From SG8-30 sp964406445 (GTDB lineage: Bacteria; Pseudomonadota; Gammaproteobacteria; Steroidobacterales; Steroidobacteraceae), in NCBI GenBank assembly GCA_964406445.1, contig CAYORU010000001.1:124001-188000 (forward strand): a stretch of 64,000 nt of DNA, written 5' to 3'. The notes under the pieces are model-generated. The model was not told the DNA's origin, ran no database searches, and saw nothing but the letters and a program-made list of their open reading frames with translations. Made by a program: the position numbers and the translations under genes. Within the stretch, counting starts at the first letter, position 1, and the number at the start of each line of letters is the position of its first letter. Shown here piece by piece: positions 33,830 to 43,563 of this stretch.

Positions 33830-34633
33830 TCAGGCGCCGGGCCTCGCGGCGAGGAACAGCTCGACCTTGTCCCGGAAGCTGCGCGAGAGCTTCAGCTCGT
33901 GCCCGCCCTCCAGGACCAGGAAGTATTCCCCGTTCATGTGGCCGCGCAGGCGGACCACCCGCTCGAGGTTGACGATGGTGGAGCGATGCACGCGCTGGAA
34001 GCGGGCGGGGTCGAGGACATCCTCGAGGCTCTTCATCGTGCCGCGCAGGATGTGGGTGCGGCCGCCGGCGTGCACGCACATGTAGTCGCCCGCGGCGTCG
34101 ATCCAGTCGATCTCGTCGAAGCGCAGCCGGACGATGTCGCGCCCCTCGCGGATGGCGAGCGCGCCCTCGGGCGGTGCCGGAGCGTCGGCTTCGGGCCAAT
34201 CCGACGAGCCCTTGAGGTCGGCCATCAGCTGCACCAGCCGGTCGCGCTGCTCGCCGGCTCGGCGCTCGTCGAGGCGCTCGCGGATGCGCCGCAACGCGTC
34301 AGTGAAGCGCTCGGCGTCCACCGGCTTCAGCAGGTAGTCGATGGCCCGCGCTTCGAAGGCCTGCACGGCATAACGGTCGTAGGCGGTGACGAAGACGACC
34401 AGCGGCATGCTCTCGGTAGGCAGTTGCGCCACGAGGTCGAGCCCGGACATGCCGGGCATCTCGATGTCGAGGAACACGACGTCGGGCGCGAGCTCGCGGA
34501 TCTTCTCGAGGGCCGTGCGGCCGCTGCCGGCCTCGGCGACCACTTCCATCCCGGGTGCGTCGGCGAGACGGATCTGCAGGCCGCGGCGCGCCAGCGGCTC
34601 GTCATCGACGATCAGCGCGCGGATCCGCGTCAT
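33830..34633 (-). CDS. LytTR-family response regulator
   Basis: A 267-aa response regulator. The receiver domain spans residues 5-120 (DDE acidic pocket, phospho-acceptor Asp in DVVFLDIEMPGMSG, TAYD, Lys in LLKPVD), and a LytTR DNA-binding domain follows (residues about 165-262, with FQRVHRSTIVNL and LSRSFRDKV). It overlaps (ATGA) the upstream sensor kinase gene, so the two form a two-component system. The target genes cannot be told from the window. Confidence 0.92.
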   Translation of the reverse strand: MTRIRALIVDDEPLARRGLQIRLADAPGMEVVAEAGSGRTALEKIRELAPDVVFLDIEMPGMSGLDLVAQLPTESMPLVVFVTAYDRYAVQAFEARAIDYLLKPVDAERFTDALRRIRERLDERRAGEQRDRLVQLMADLKGSSDWPEADAPAPPEGALAIREGRDIVRLRFDEIDWIDAAGDYMCVHAGGRTHILRGTMKSLEDVLDPARFQRVHRSTIVNLERVVRLRGHMNGEYFLVLEGGHELKLSRSFRDKVELFLAARPGA

Positions 34634-35697
34634 GCGTCCTCCCTCTCGAGCGGCAACCCGATCTCGATCCGAAGTCCCGGCTTGGCGTCGAGCGTGGCGA
34701 AGCGGTGCCGGTCGCCGTAGAGGACCCGCAGCCGCTCGCGCGTGTTCCTGAGACCGACACCGCGCCCGTTGCCCGGCGTCGCGGGGCCGCCGAGCCCGGG
34801 CCCGTCGTCGACCACGGACAGCTCCAGCACGCGCGTGCGCACCCGCCCCTCGATCCGGATGGTGCCGCCCTCCTCCCGCGGCGCGATGGCGTGCTTGACG
34901 GCGTTCTCGACCAGCGGCTGCAGCAGCAGGCTCGGCACCAGCGCGTCGAGCGCCCGCTCCTCGATCGCGAACTCCAGGCGCAGCCGGTCTCCGAAGCGCA
35001 GGCGCTCGGTGGTCAGGTAGAGGTTGATCGCGTCCACTTCCTGGCGGAGGGTGACGCGCTTCATCGGGTCCTGGTCGAGCGTGTAGCGCAGGAATTCGGA
35101 GAGCCGCGTCACGGCCTGGTTGGCCAGCTCGTTCTGCCGGTCGAGCACCAGCGTGGAAATCGTGTTGAGCGTGTTGAACAGGAAATGCGGGTTCAGCTGG
35201 TAGCGCAGCATCTTGAGCTGGGCCTCCTGGGCGAGCGCAGCGGCCCGAAGGCCGCGCTCGCGCTCGTCGTTCATGGACTCGTAGTACCTGAAGCCGAAGT
35301 ACAGGCCGGTCCAGGCGACGATGATGAAGGCGGAATTCGCGGCCGCGACGAGAAGGGTTGCCGCATCCATGCGCTCATCCATGTCGGGCATGAAGGTCGC
35401 ATAGGCGGCGGCGATCACCAGGCGCCACACGAGCGCTACGCCATAGCTCGCGGCGAGACCTGCCGCGGCGATCACCCACGGCGACCGCGTCCACAGGCGC
35501 CGATACAGGTAGCGCAGCGGTGCGCTCAGCGCAAAGCCGGCGATCGCGGCGGTCGCGACGACCGGGTAATAGCCGGGCTGCTTCTCCCAGAGCAACGCGC
35601 CGGCCGTCTGCACCAGCGCGTAGGCGGCCCAGCCGGCCGTGTGCAGGCTCCAGAACAAGGCTTCTCGATGGGTGCGCAGCGGGTCGATGGCCTGCAT
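34630..35697 (-). CDS. LytS/YehU-like sensor histidine kinase
   Basis: A 355-aa membrane kinase with four N-terminal hydrophobic segments (residues about 15-150). The His-kinase block is LRYQLNPHFLFNTLNTISTL with the phospho-acceptor His. The ATPase domain shows ENAVKHA (N box), VVDDGPGLG (G1) and GRGVGLRNTRERL (G2). It is the partner of the LytTR regulator at 33830-34633, with a 4-bp overlap. The ATG at 35697 gives the start of the first membrane helix region; the longer open frame has no homology. Confidence 0.9.
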   Translation of the reverse strand: MQAIDPLRTHREALFWSLHTAGWAAYALVQTAGALLWEKQPGYYPVVATAAIAGFALSAPLRYLYRRLWTRSPWVIAAAGLAASYGVALVWRLVIAAAYATFMPDMDERMDAATLLVAAANSAFIIVAWTGLYFGFRYYESMNDERERGLRAAALAQEAQLKMLRYQLNPHFLFNTLNTISTLVLDRQNELANQAVTRLSEFLRYTLDQDPMKRVTLRQEVDAINLYLTTERLRFGDRLRLEFAIEERALDALVPSLLLQPLVENAVKHAIAPREEGGTIRIEGRVRTRVLELSVVDDGPGLGGPATPGNGRGVGLRNTRERLRVLYGDRHRFATLDAKPGLRIEIGLPLEREDA

Positions 35698-35941
35698 CAG
35701 CGGGGTCCGTGCCAGGTAGGCGTAATTTCGGGAGTGTAACGCCGGGTCCCGGGTGGCTGCGCTCGGTTCGTCGTCCAGTCTGCTCGGATCGTCGACGGGG
35801 CGCCGACCCGCATCCTCGTGCGCGAAGTGCGCGCGCCGAGGCGAGGCCGGGATGCGGCGGGACGAGCCGGAAAGCGTCGCGCGACGTGGTGTGATGTGCC
35901 CGACGCAAACGTCAGCCCCGCAACCCCCCGAGGACACTCCC

Positions 35942-36322
35942 ATGACCACCCGAAGGATCGTTTCACCCTCCCCCCGCGCGCTGCCCGCCGCATTCACGAC
36001 GATGGCGCTCGCCTTCGGCGTCCCGGCGCTCGCCAACGCCGGCGAGGCCACGGGCGTTACGGTGCAGTACAGCAAGGCGGCGCTCAAGACCGAGGCCGGC
36101 GCGGCGCAGCTCTACGCCAGCATCGAGCGCGCCGCCGCACGCGCCTGCGGCGACGTCGACGCGCGCAACCTGGTCGTGTCGCGCGTCGTGGCGGAATGCC
36201 GCGACGAGGCGGTCGCGAGAGCGGTCGCCGCCGTGGGGGCGCCGATGCTCGCCTCGATCCACGCGAAGCACGGCGACGACACGCGCTACGCGAGCGCCGG
36301 CAGCCTGCGCACCAGCCGCTGA
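35942..36322 (+). CDS. UrcA family protein, exported
   Basis: A 126-aa secreted protein. The signal peptide runs to about residue 33 (ALANA), followed by the UrcA pattern VTVQYSKAALKTEAGAAQLYASIERAAARACG with a pair of conserved cysteines (ACGDVDAR and AECRDEAV). The family is common in Sphingomonadales, Caulobacterales and some gammaproteobacteria; function unknown. CGAGGAC lies just before the ATG. It is monocistronic, ending in a strong terminator. Confidence 0.85.
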   Translation: MTTRRIVSPSPRALPAAFTTMALAFGVPALANAGEATGVTVQYSKAALKTEAGAAQLYASIERAAARACGDVDARNLVVSRVVAECRDEAVARAVAAVGAPMLASIHAKHGDDTRYASAGSLRTSR

Positions 36323-36336
36323 GTTCACTCCCTTCG

Positions 36337-36370
36337 GCCCGCGCCGCGACCCGGCGCGGGCCACTTTTTT
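36337..36370 (+). terminator. Rho-independent terminator after the urcA-type gene
   Basis: GCCCGCGCC (36337-36345) pairs perfectly with GGCGCGGGC (36353-36361) around a 7-nt loop, and a run of six T follows at 36365-36370. It is placed 15 bp after the stop codon. Confidence 0.92.
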
Positions 36371-36382
36371 CCCGCCGGCGGC

Positions 36383-37369
36383 TCAGCCCCGGGCCGCCTC
36401 GAGCAGCCCCTTCTCCTCGAGCCACGCCGGGTTGTAGAGCCGCGACTGGTACTTGTGCCCGCTGTCGCACAGCACGGTGACGACCGTGTGCCCGGGCCCC
36501 AGCTCCCTGGCCACCGCCACGGCGCCGGCGACGTTGACCCCGGCGGCGCTGCCGAGGAAGAGACCGTCCTCGCGCAACAGCCGGTGGACCCTGGCGACGG
36601 CTGCGGCGTCGGTGACGTGCACCGCGTCGTCGATCGGAGCGCCCTGCAGGTTCGCCGTGACCCGGCCGATGCCGATGCCCTCGGTGATCGAGCCCGGCCC
36701 CTCGGCCTTGAGCTCCCCTGACTTCACCCAGCGGTAGAGCGCGCTGCCCTGCGGGTCGGCGAGCACGATGCGCACGCCGGGACTGCGCTCCTTGAGGCAG
36801 GCCGACACGCCGCCGAGCGTCCCGCCCGTGCCGGTGGCGGCGACGAAGGCGTCGAGCCGGCCGCCGGTGTCGCGCCAGATCTCCATGCCGGTCGTGTGGT
36901 AGTGACCGTCGCGGTTCGCCGTGTTGTCGAACTGGTCGGCCCAGACCGCCCCGGGGATCTCCGCCGCCCGGCGCTTCGCCACCTTCTGGTAGTGGTTCGG
37001 GTCCGCGTAGGGCACTGGCTTGACGAGCTCGAGTTCGACGCCGAGCGCGCGCAGGATCTCGAACTTCTCCGGCGACTGGTTGTCCGGGCAGACGATCACG
37101 CAGCGATAGCCGCGCGCGTGGCACAGGTGCGCGAGCGCGATCCCGGTGTTGCCGGCGGTGCCCTCGACGACGGTCCCGCCCGGCTGCAGCCGGCCGTCCT
37201 TCTCCGCGGCCTCGATGATGGCGCGCGCGGCGCGGTCCTTCACCGAACCGCCCGGGTTCATGAACTCGGCCTTGCCGAGGATCTCGCAGCCGGTCTCGGC
37301 CGACGGTCCGGCAAGGCGGATCAGCGGCGTCTCGCCGACCGCGCCCGCGAACCCGCTACGGATGCTCAT
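36383..37369 (-). CDS. cysK: Cysteine synthase A (O-acetylserine sulfhydrylase)
   Basis: A 328-aa PLP enzyme of the cysteine synthase family, forming L-cysteine from O-acetyl-L-serine and sulfide. The Schiff-base lysine is Lys44 in GGSVKDR, the substrate loop is TAGNTG (71-76), the phosphate-binding loop is TGTGGT and the C-terminal Ser is in CDSGHKYQSR. The length fits CysK/CysM; which of the two is not certain. GGAGG precedes the ATG. It shares a 53-bp promoter region with the divergent cupin gene and sits near the sulfate-reduction operon, consistent with sulfur assimilation. Confidence 0.88.
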   Translation of the reverse strand: MSIRSGFAGAVGETPLIRLAGPSAETGCEILGKAEFMNPGGSVKDRAARAIIEAAEKDGRLQPGGTVVEGTAGNTGIALAHLCHARGYRCVIVCPDNQSPEKFEILRALGVELELVKPVPYADPNHYQKVAKRRAAEIPGAVWADQFDNTANRDGHYHTTGMEIWRDTGGRLDAFVAATGTGGTLGGVSACLKERSPGVRIVLADPQGSALYRWVKSGELKAEGPGSITEGIGIGRVTANLQGAPIDDAVHVTDAAAVARVHRLLREDGLFLGSAAGVNVAGAVAVARELGPGHTVVTVLCDSGHKYQSRLYNPAWLEEKGLLEAARG

Positions 37370-37422
37370 GCCTGACCTCCACTGCGCTAACCTCGGCCCA
37401 CGGCCGTTCCAGGAGTCCGACC

Positions 37423-37893
37423 ATGACCAACCCTGCCCAGCCGATCAAGCCCCTCGACCTGCCGGCAAACACCGGCTCCGGCTACCCGGAGCACTTCCGT
37501 CCGCGCGTGCTGCCGCGCGAGAAGCGGGCGCTGGGCGACGCCGCGGGCCTGACGCGCATCGGCGTCAACTACACAGTGCTGCACCCGGGCGCCGCGTCCG
37601 CCCTGCGCCACTGGCACACCCGCGAGGACGAGTTCATCTGGGTGCTCTCCGGCGAGCTGGTGCTGCGCACCGACGCGGGCGAACAACCGCTGCCGGCGGG
37701 CACGGGCATCGGCTTCCCGGCCGGGCGTGCCGATGGCCACCAGCTCGTGAACCGCGGGAACGGCCCCGCGGTGTACCTCGAGATCAGCAACCGCGACGGC
37801 GACGACGAGGTCTTCTACCCGGACGACGACCTGCTGTGGAATCCGTCCGCGGCGCGCGGGCGCTTCACGCGGCGCGACGGCTCGCCGTACTGA
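37423..37893 (+). CDS. Cupin domain protein
   Basis: A 156-aa single-cupin protein. Metal-ligand motif 1 is HWHTREDEFIWVLSGE and motif 2 is GHQLVNRGNGPAV. CAGGAG precedes the ATG. No defined function; the divergent position beside cysK hints at, but does not prove, a link to sulfur metabolism. Its last 29 bp overlap the 3' end of cysG on the other strand. Confidence 0.85.
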   Translation: MTNPAQPIKPLDLPANTGSGYPEHFRPRVLPREKRALGDAAGLTRIGVNYTVLHPGAASALRHWHTREDEFIWVLSGELVLRTDAGEQPLPAGTGIGFPAGRADGHQLVNRGNGPAVYLEISNRDGDDEVFYPDDDLLWNPSAARGRFTRRDGSPY

Positions 37894-39298
37894 CCTCCGG
37901 CGCGGCGGCTGTGATCGGCGCGCCGCCGAACCAGTGCAGCGACGCCGCGTGGCGCGCGACCTCGCCTACGATGATGAGCGCAGGCGAGCCGACGTTCTCC
38001 GCCGCGGCCAGCGCAGGCAGCGTCGCGAGATCCCCGAGCAGCACGCGCTGGCCGGCCCGCGTGCCGTGCTCGATGATGGCGGCGGGCGTCGTCGGCAGGC
38101 GGCCATGGCGCGTCAGCTCCGCGGCGAGCCGCGGCAGCGTGCCGGCGCCCATGTACACGGCGAGGGTCTCGTCGCCGTTCGCCAGTCCGCGCCAGTCCAC
38201 GGCGTCGATGGACTCGCGGCAGTGCGCGGTCACGAAGCGCACGCTGCGCGCGTGCTCGCGGTGGGTGAGCGGGATGCCCGCGTAGGCGGCGCAGGCGAGC
38301 GCGGCGGTCACGCCCGGCACCACCTCGTAGGCGATGCCGCGTTCGCGCAGGTACTGCAGCTCCTCGCCGCCCCGGCCGAAGATGAACGGGTCGCCGCCCT
38401 TCAGGCGCACGACGTGCTGGCCGCGGCCGGCGTGCTCGGCCATCAGCTCGTGGATGCGCGCCTGCGCGACGCTGTGGCCTCGCGCCGACTTGCCGACCTC
38501 GACCAGCTCCGCCTCGCGACGCGCGAGCGCGAGGATCTCCGGCGACACGAGCCGGTCGTGCAGCACCACGTCGGCGGCCTGCAGCGCGCGCAGCGCGTTC
38601 AGCGTCAGCAGGCCGGGATCGCCGGGCCCCGCACCGACCAGCGTCACACGGCCGGCGGCGGGCTCGGCGCCCTCGGCCAGGCGCAGCTCGAGCAGCCGCG
38701 CGGCGCCCGCCTCGTCCCGCGCGCGCAGGCGCTGCGCCACCGGGCCGCGCAGGATCCAGTCATACAGGCCGCGGCGCTCGCGGACATCCGCCACGGCGGA
38801 CTTGATCCGCGCCCGCCAGTCCGCGAGGAAGGCGGCGAGTCGCCCGATCGAGTCGTCGACGACCGTCTCGATGCGCTCGCGCAGGAAGCGCGCCAGCACC
38901 GGCGCCGTGCCGGCGGTGGAAATGGCGATCACGAGCGGCGAGCGGTCGACTATCGCGGGGAGGATCGCGTCCGACAGCGCGAGGTCGTCCACCACGTTGA
39001 CCGGGATGCCGCGCGCGCGCGCCGCGGCCGCGACGGCGGCGTTCACGGCCGCGTCGTCGGTCGCGGCGACGACGAAGGCCGCGTCGTCGAGCTGCCCGGC
39101 CGTGAATTCCCCGGCCACGTGCTCCAGCTCGCCGCGGTCGCGTCGCGCCGCGAGCGTCGACGTCAGCTCCGGCGCGACCACCGTGACGCGCGGCCCGGCG
39201 GAGATGACGAGATCGACCTTGCGCGAGGCGATGACGCCGCCGCCGATGACGACGGCCCGGCGGGCGCGCAAGTCGAGGAACAGCGGCAGGTAGCGCAC
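37865..39298 (-). CDS. cysG: Siroheme synthase CysG (methyltransferase, dehydrogenase, ferrochelatase)
   Basis: A 477-aa multifunctional enzyme making siroheme from uroporphyrinogen III for sulfite reductase. The N-terminal half (residues 1-210) is the precorrin-2 dehydrogenase/ferrochelatase with VVIGGGVIASRKVDLVI. The C-terminal half is the SUMT methyltransferase with VTLVGAGPGDPGLLTLNALRAL and VVRLKGGDPFIFGRGGEE. The GTG start lies 1 bp after the cysH stop; it is the last gene of cysJ-cysI-cysH-cysG, supplying the cofactor for CysI. Confidence 0.95.
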   Translation of the reverse strand: MRYLPLFLDLRARRAVVIGGGVIASRKVDLVISAGPRVTVVAPELTSTLAARRDRGELEHVAGEFTAGQLDDAAFVVAATDDAAVNAAVAAAARARGIPVNVVDDLALSDAILPAIVDRSPLVIAISTAGTAPVLARFLRERIETVVDDSIGRLAAFLADWRARIKSAVADVRERRGLYDWILRGPVAQRLRARDEAGAARLLELRLAEGAEPAAGRVTLVGAGPGDPGLLTLNALRALQAADVVLHDRLVSPEILALARREAELVEVGKSARGHSVAQARIHELMAEHAGRGQHVVRLKGGDPFIFGRGGEELQYLRERGIAYEVVPGVTAALACAAYAGIPLTHREHARSVRFVTAHCRESIDAVDWRGLANGDETLAVYMGAGTLPRLAAELTRHGRLPTTPAAIIEHGTRAGQRVLLGDLATLPALAAAENVGSPALIIVGEVARHAASLHWFGGAPITAAAPEVSTASRRAA

Positions 39299-39299
39299 G

Positions 39300-40019
39300 C
39301 TATCCTTCCAGGCCGTGGATCCCGCACTCGCGCTTGAGGCCGAAGAAGCGCGTCGCCTCGGCCGAGCCCGCCTCGGCCAGCGAGCGCGTCGTGTGCCAGT
39401 CGCCGATGGAGACGTAGCCCTTCTCCCACAGCGGGTGGTAGGGCAATCCGTGCTCCTTCAGGTAGCGGCCGACGTCGCGGTCGGTCCAGTCGAAGATCGG
39501 GTGCAGCTTGAACCGCCCGTCGCGGATCTCGAGGGGACGGATGCGTGACCGGCTCGACGACTGGTCGCGGCGCAGCCCGGCGATCCAGGTGCCGGCGCCC
39601 ATCTCGGCGAGCGCCCGCTTCATCGGCTCGACCTTGTGGATCGCGTTGTAGCGCTCGATCTCGTCGAGGCCGCGCTCCCAGAGCCTGCCATGGCGCGCCT
39701 CGATCCACGCCGGCGACACCTGCGGCAGGTAGACCCTGAGGTTGAGCCCGAGCCGCATGGTCAGGTCGTCGACGAAGCGGTACGTGTCCGGGAACAGGTA
39801 GCCGGTGTCCACCAGCACCACGGGGATGTCCGCACGCGCGCGGGTGGCGAGGTGCAGCAGCACCGCCGCCTGCGCGCCGAAGCTCGAGGAGAGCACGTGC
39901 TCGCCCGGCAGGTGCTCGAGGGCCCAGCGCAGACGCCCGGCCGCGTCGAGACGCTCGAGTTCGCCGTTCGCGCGCCCGAGGGCAAGCTCGTCGCGCGGAT
40001 CCAGCAGGTTCGTGGTCAT
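39300..40019 (-). CDS. cysH: Phosphoadenylyl-sulfate (PAPS) reductase CysH
   Basis: A 239-aa reductase converting PAPS to sulfite. It shows SSSFGAQAAVLLHL (nucleotide-binding loop), VDTGYLFPDTYRF and the C-terminal KRECGIHGL with the only redox-active Cys. The two CC pairs that hold a 4Fe-4S cluster in APS reductases are missing, so this is the PAPS, thioredoxin-dependent type. The ATG overlaps the cysI stop by 4 bp. Confidence 0.95.
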   Translation of the reverse strand: MTTNLLDPRDELALGRANGELERLDAAGRLRWALEHLPGEHVLSSSFGAQAAVLLHLATRARADIPVVLVDTGYLFPDTYRFVDDLTMRLGLNLRVYLPQVSPAWIEARHGRLWERGLDEIERYNAIHKVEPMKRALAEMGAGTWIAGLRRDQSSSRSRIRPLEIRDGRFKLHPIFDWTDRDVGRYLKEHGLPYHPLWEKGYVSIGDWHTTRSLAEAGSAEATRFFGLKRECGIHGLEG

Positions 40020-41683
40020 GCCCGTGCTCCTTCGCCGAGCAGGCCGGTCCGCCAGAGGAAATCGCCGAATCGCTCGCCGGCGGTGCGCTCACGCGCCCAG
40101 GCGCCGATCAGCTCGTCGAGCACCGGCAGGTAACCGGCCTCGTCGAGGTTCTCGCGGTAGAGCACGTTGAGCCGCTGGCCGCGCGCGTCGCCGCCGAGGT
40201 GCAGGTTGTAGCGGCCAGGCGCCTTGCCGACGAGCCCGACCTCGGCGAGGTAGGGCCGCGCGCAGCCGTTCGGGCAGCCGGTGACGCGCAACAGCAGCGG
40301 CTCGCCCGCCAGGCCGTGCGACTCGAGCAGGCCCTGGACCTTGCCGAGCAGGGGCGCGAGGTAGCGCTCGCCCTCGGCCATCGCGAGCGGGCAGGTCGGC
40401 ATCGCGACGCAGGCCAGCGCGTCACGCTCGAGCGGCGTGGCCGTCGCGTGCAGGTCGAGCGAGTGCTCCTGAACCAGGGCGTCGATGCGCGGCCGCTCGG
40501 CCGCGTCCACCCCGGCGATCACCACGTTCTGGTTGGCGGTGATGCGGAAGTCGCCGCGGTGCGCCTCGGCGATGCGCCTGAGGCCCGTCAGCCAGGGCGC
40601 CCCCTCCCGGTCCGCGATGCGCCCCGCCGGGATGCGAAGCGTCAGGTGCCAGCGCCCGTCGAAGCCCTGGCGCCAGCCGAAACGATCGCCGTTGGTCTCG
40701 AACTCGAACGGGCGTGCCGGCTCGAGCGGCACGCCGACCCGCCGGTTCACCTCGCCGACGAACCACTCCAGGCCTCGATCGGCGATGGTGTACTTGAGCC
40801 GCGCGTGCTTTCGGTTCGTGCGGTCGCCGAAGTCGCGCTGCGTGGTCACCACCGCCTCCGCCACCGCAAGCAGCCGCTCCGGCGGCAGGAAGCCGGCGAC
40901 GTCGGCGAGCCGTGGATAGGTGGCGGCATCTCCGTGCGTGGCGCCGAGACCGCCGCCCACCGTCAGGTTGAACCCGGCGAGCCGGCCGTCCTCGACGATC
41001 GCGATGAAGCCGAGGTCCTGCGCGAAGATGTCGACGTCGTTGTCCGGCGGCACGGCGATCGCCGCCTTGAACTTGCGCGGCAGGAAGGTCTGGCCGTAGA
41101 TCGGCTCGGCCTCGGGCGTGCCGGCGAGCTTCTCGCCGTCGAGCCAGATCTCGTGCCAGGCCCGGGTGCGAGGCAGCAGGTGCTCGGAAAGGCGCTTGGC
41201 CCACTCCGCGACCTCGAGGTGCACGGGCGACTCGACCGGATTAACCGAGGCGATGACGTTGCGGTTCACGTCGCCGCAGGTCGCGATGGTGTCGATCAGC
41301 GCGTCGTTGAGCGCCTGCATCGTCGGCTTCAGGTCGCGCTTGACGATGCCGTGGAACTGGAAGGTCTGGCGGGTGGTCAGGCGCAGCGTCGAGCCGGCGT
41401 GGCGGCGGGCGAGCTCGTCGATCGCCAGCCACTGCGCCGGCGTGCACACGCCGCCGGGCAGGCGCAGCCGCACCATGAAGCGCCACTGCGGCTCGAGCTT
41501 GCGCAGCCGGCGGTCCTCACGGACGTCGCGGTCGTCCTGCTGGTAGCTGCCGTGCAGGCGCAGCAGCTGCTGGTCGTCCTCCCGCAGGCCGCCGGTGTGC
41601 GCATCCGCCAGGCTCTCCGCCAGCGTGCCGCGCAGCCCGCGACTCTCGCGCTTGATCCGCTCGACTGGGGTCGGCTCGCTCAT
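40016..41683 (-). CDS. cysI: Sulfite reductase (NADPH) hemoprotein beta subunit CysI
   Basis: A 555-aa siroheme/4Fe-4S protein reducing sulfite to sulfide. Cluster ligands are in ACVAMPTCPLAMAE and TGCPNGCARP, and siroheme-pocket blocks RLTTRQTFQFHG and TCGDVNRNVIAS are present. Length and order match E. coli CysI. It lies 7 bp after cysJ and overlaps cysH by 4 bp. Confidence 0.96.
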   Translation of the reverse strand: MSEPTPVERIKRESRGLRGTLAESLADAHTGGLREDDQQLLRLHGSYQQDDRDVREDRRLRKLEPQWRFMVRLRLPGGVCTPAQWLAIDELARRHAGSTLRLTTRQTFQFHGIVKRDLKPTMQALNDALIDTIATCGDVNRNVIASVNPVESPVHLEVAEWAKRLSEHLLPRTRAWHEIWLDGEKLAGTPEAEPIYGQTFLPRKFKAAIAVPPDNDVDIFAQDLGFIAIVEDGRLAGFNLTVGGGLGATHGDAATYPRLADVAGFLPPERLLAVAEAVVTTQRDFGDRTNRKHARLKYTIADRGLEWFVGEVNRRVGVPLEPARPFEFETNGDRFGWRQGFDGRWHLTLRIPAGRIADREGAPWLTGLRRIAEAHRGDFRITANQNVVIAGVDAAERPRIDALVQEHSLDLHATATPLERDALACVAMPTCPLAMAEGERYLAPLLGKVQGLLESHGLAGEPLLLRVTGCPNGCARPYLAEVGLVGKAPGRYNLHLGGDARGQRLNVLYRENLDEAGYLPVLDELIGAWARERTAGERFGDFLWRTGLLGEGARA

Positions 41684-41690
41684 GGCCGGC

Positions 41691-43493
41691 TCAGTAGACG
41701 TCCCGCAAGTAGCGCTTGTCGGCCGCGAGGCCCGCGACGTACTCGGCGGCGCCGTCGGCGTCCCGACCGGAGTGGCGCGACACGACCTCGAGCAGCGCGG
41801 CGTGCACGTCGGGCGCCATCCGCTCGGCGTCGCCGCAGACGTAGAGCGTCGCGCCGGCCTCCAGCCAGGCGAACAGCTCCGCGCCCTGCTCGAGCAGGCT
41901 GTGCTGCACGTAGCGCTTCGCGGCTCCGTCGCGCGAGAAGGCGACGTCGAGGCGCTGCAGGCGACCCTTCTTCAGCGCCTCCAGCCACTCAGCCTGGTAG
42001 AGGAAGTCGCGATCGAGGTGACGCGAGCCGAAGACCAGCCAGTTGCGCCCGGAGGCGCCCGCCTCGGTCCGCTCCTGCAGGAATCCCCGGTAAGGGGCGA
42101 CGCCCGTGCCGGCGCCCACCATGATCACGTCGCGCGAAGCGTCGGCCGGCAGCCGGAAGCGGGGATTCGGCTCGACGAAGGCGCGGACCGCGGCGCCGTC
42201 GGTGCGGGCCAGGAAGGAAGACGCCGCGCCAGGCCGGACGCGCCCGCCGCGCTCGCCCTCGAGCAGGGCCACGGTCAGATGAGCCTCGTCGCCGACCGCG
42301 GCGCGGCTCGAGGCGATGGAATACAGCCGCGGCGCCAGCGGCCGCAGGGCTGCCACCAGCTCCGCCGGGGTCCAGTCCGCGGGATGCTCGCGCAGCAGGT
42401 CGGTGACCTGCCAGTCGCGCAGCGCGGCGCGCAGCGCCTGCTGCCCGCCTGGAGCCAGCAGCTCGGCCAGCCCGGCGGACCCGGAGCGCTTCGCGTGCGC
42501 TTCGAGGAACGGGCGGGTGAGCCGCGTCACCTCGCGCTCGCGGCCGAGCCAGCTAGCGAGCGGCAGGCTGCGGCCGCCGTGGGCCACCGTCGTGCCGGCG
42601 TCCGCGCCGATCAGCGCAACGAGTTCCTCGACGACCTCGGGCGGATTCTCCGGCCAGATGCCCAGCGCGTCGCCCGGCTCGTAGCCGAGCCCGCCGGCCG
42701 GCAGCTCGATCTCCAGGTGGCGCACCTCGCGCACGGCGTCGGCGGAGGTCACCGGCTGGTTGACCAGCACCTCGACCTCGATCGGCCGCTCGCGGGTCGG
42801 CAGCGCGGGCTCGGCCGCGGCGCCGCGCAGCGGCGTGACCAGCGCGAGCCTCGGCCCGCCCGCCTCGCGACGCGCGCTCTCGCGGGCGGTGTCGAACCAG
42901 GCCGTGGCGGCCTCCTCGAAGTCCACGTCCGCATCGACGCGCGGCAGCAGGCGCCGCGCGCCGAGCTCCGCGAAACGCTCGTCGAGCACGCGGCCGGTCT
43001 CGCAGAAGCGCGGGTAGCTGGAGTCGCCGAGCGCGAACACCGCATAGGCCAGCTGCTCGAGCCGCGGTGCGCGCTTGCCCAGCACGAAGTCGGCGAAGGC
43101 GCGCGCGTCGTCCGGCGGGTCGCCCTCGCCGTGGGTGCTGACGACGAGGTACAGGAGGCGCTCCTCGGCCAGGCGGCGGGGAGAATAGTCGGCGGTGCTG
43201 ACGAGGCGCGCGGCGACGCCGGCGGCGTCGAGCTGCGACTTCAGGCGCTCCGCGAGGCGCCGGCCATTGCCGGTCTGCGAACCGTAGAGGATGGTGGCGG
43301 TGACGCCGGCAGCCGGCGGCGCCTCGGCCGGCACGGCGCCCGCGACACGCGAGCGCTCGAAGGCGAGGCCGGCGACATAGCCCGAGACCCAGGTCAGGGC
43401 GGACGGGTCCAGCCCCTCGAGCGCCTGCCCGAGCTGGCGGAGGCGGTCCGGCGACAGTGGCGCCGCCGGAACGGCGGCGGAGGTGGCATTCAT
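41691..43493 (-). CDS. cysJ: Sulfite reductase (NADPH) flavoprotein alpha subunit CysJ
   Basis: A 600-aa diflavin reductase passing electrons from NADPH through FAD and FMN to CysI. The flavodoxin domain (residues about 65-205) contains ILYGSQTGNGRRLAERL and VSTHGEGDPPDDARAF; the FAD-binding part has RLYSIASSRAA; NADPH-binding blocks are MVGAGTGVAPYRGFLQER and YVCGDAERMA; the end YLRDVY is typical. It is the first gene of cysJIHG. Upstream is a palindrome at 43564-43579. Confidence 0.96.
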   Translation of the reverse strand: MNATSAAVPAAPLSPDRLRQLGQALEGLDPSALTWVSGYVAGLAFERSRVAGAVPAEAPPAAGVTATILYGSQTGNGRRLAERLKSQLDAAGVAARLVSTADYSPRRLAEERLLYLVVSTHGEGDPPDDARAFADFVLGKRAPRLEQLAYAVFALGDSSYPRFCETGRVLDERFAELGARRLLPRVDADVDFEEAATAWFDTARESARREAGGPRLALVTPLRGAAAEPALPTRERPIEVEVLVNQPVTSADAVREVRHLEIELPAGGLGYEPGDALGIWPENPPEVVEELVALIGADAGTTVAHGGRSLPLASWLGREREVTRLTRPFLEAHAKRSGSAGLAELLAPGGQQALRAALRDWQVTDLLREHPADWTPAELVAALRPLAPRLYSIASSRAAVGDEAHLTVALLEGERGGRVRPGAASSFLARTDGAAVRAFVEPNPRFRLPADASRDVIMVGAGTGVAPYRGFLQERTEAGASGRNWLVFGSRHLDRDFLYQAEWLEALKKGRLQRLDVAFSRDGAAKRYVQHSLLEQGAELFAWLEAGATLYVCGDAERMAPDVHAALLEVVSRHSGRDADGAAEYVAGLAADKRYLRDVY

Positions 43494-43563
43494 CCCGGGC
43501 TCCCGAGCTGTACCCAGGAGGGGATGCTAGGGACTGGCCACCTCCCCCGAGAACGACCGGTTC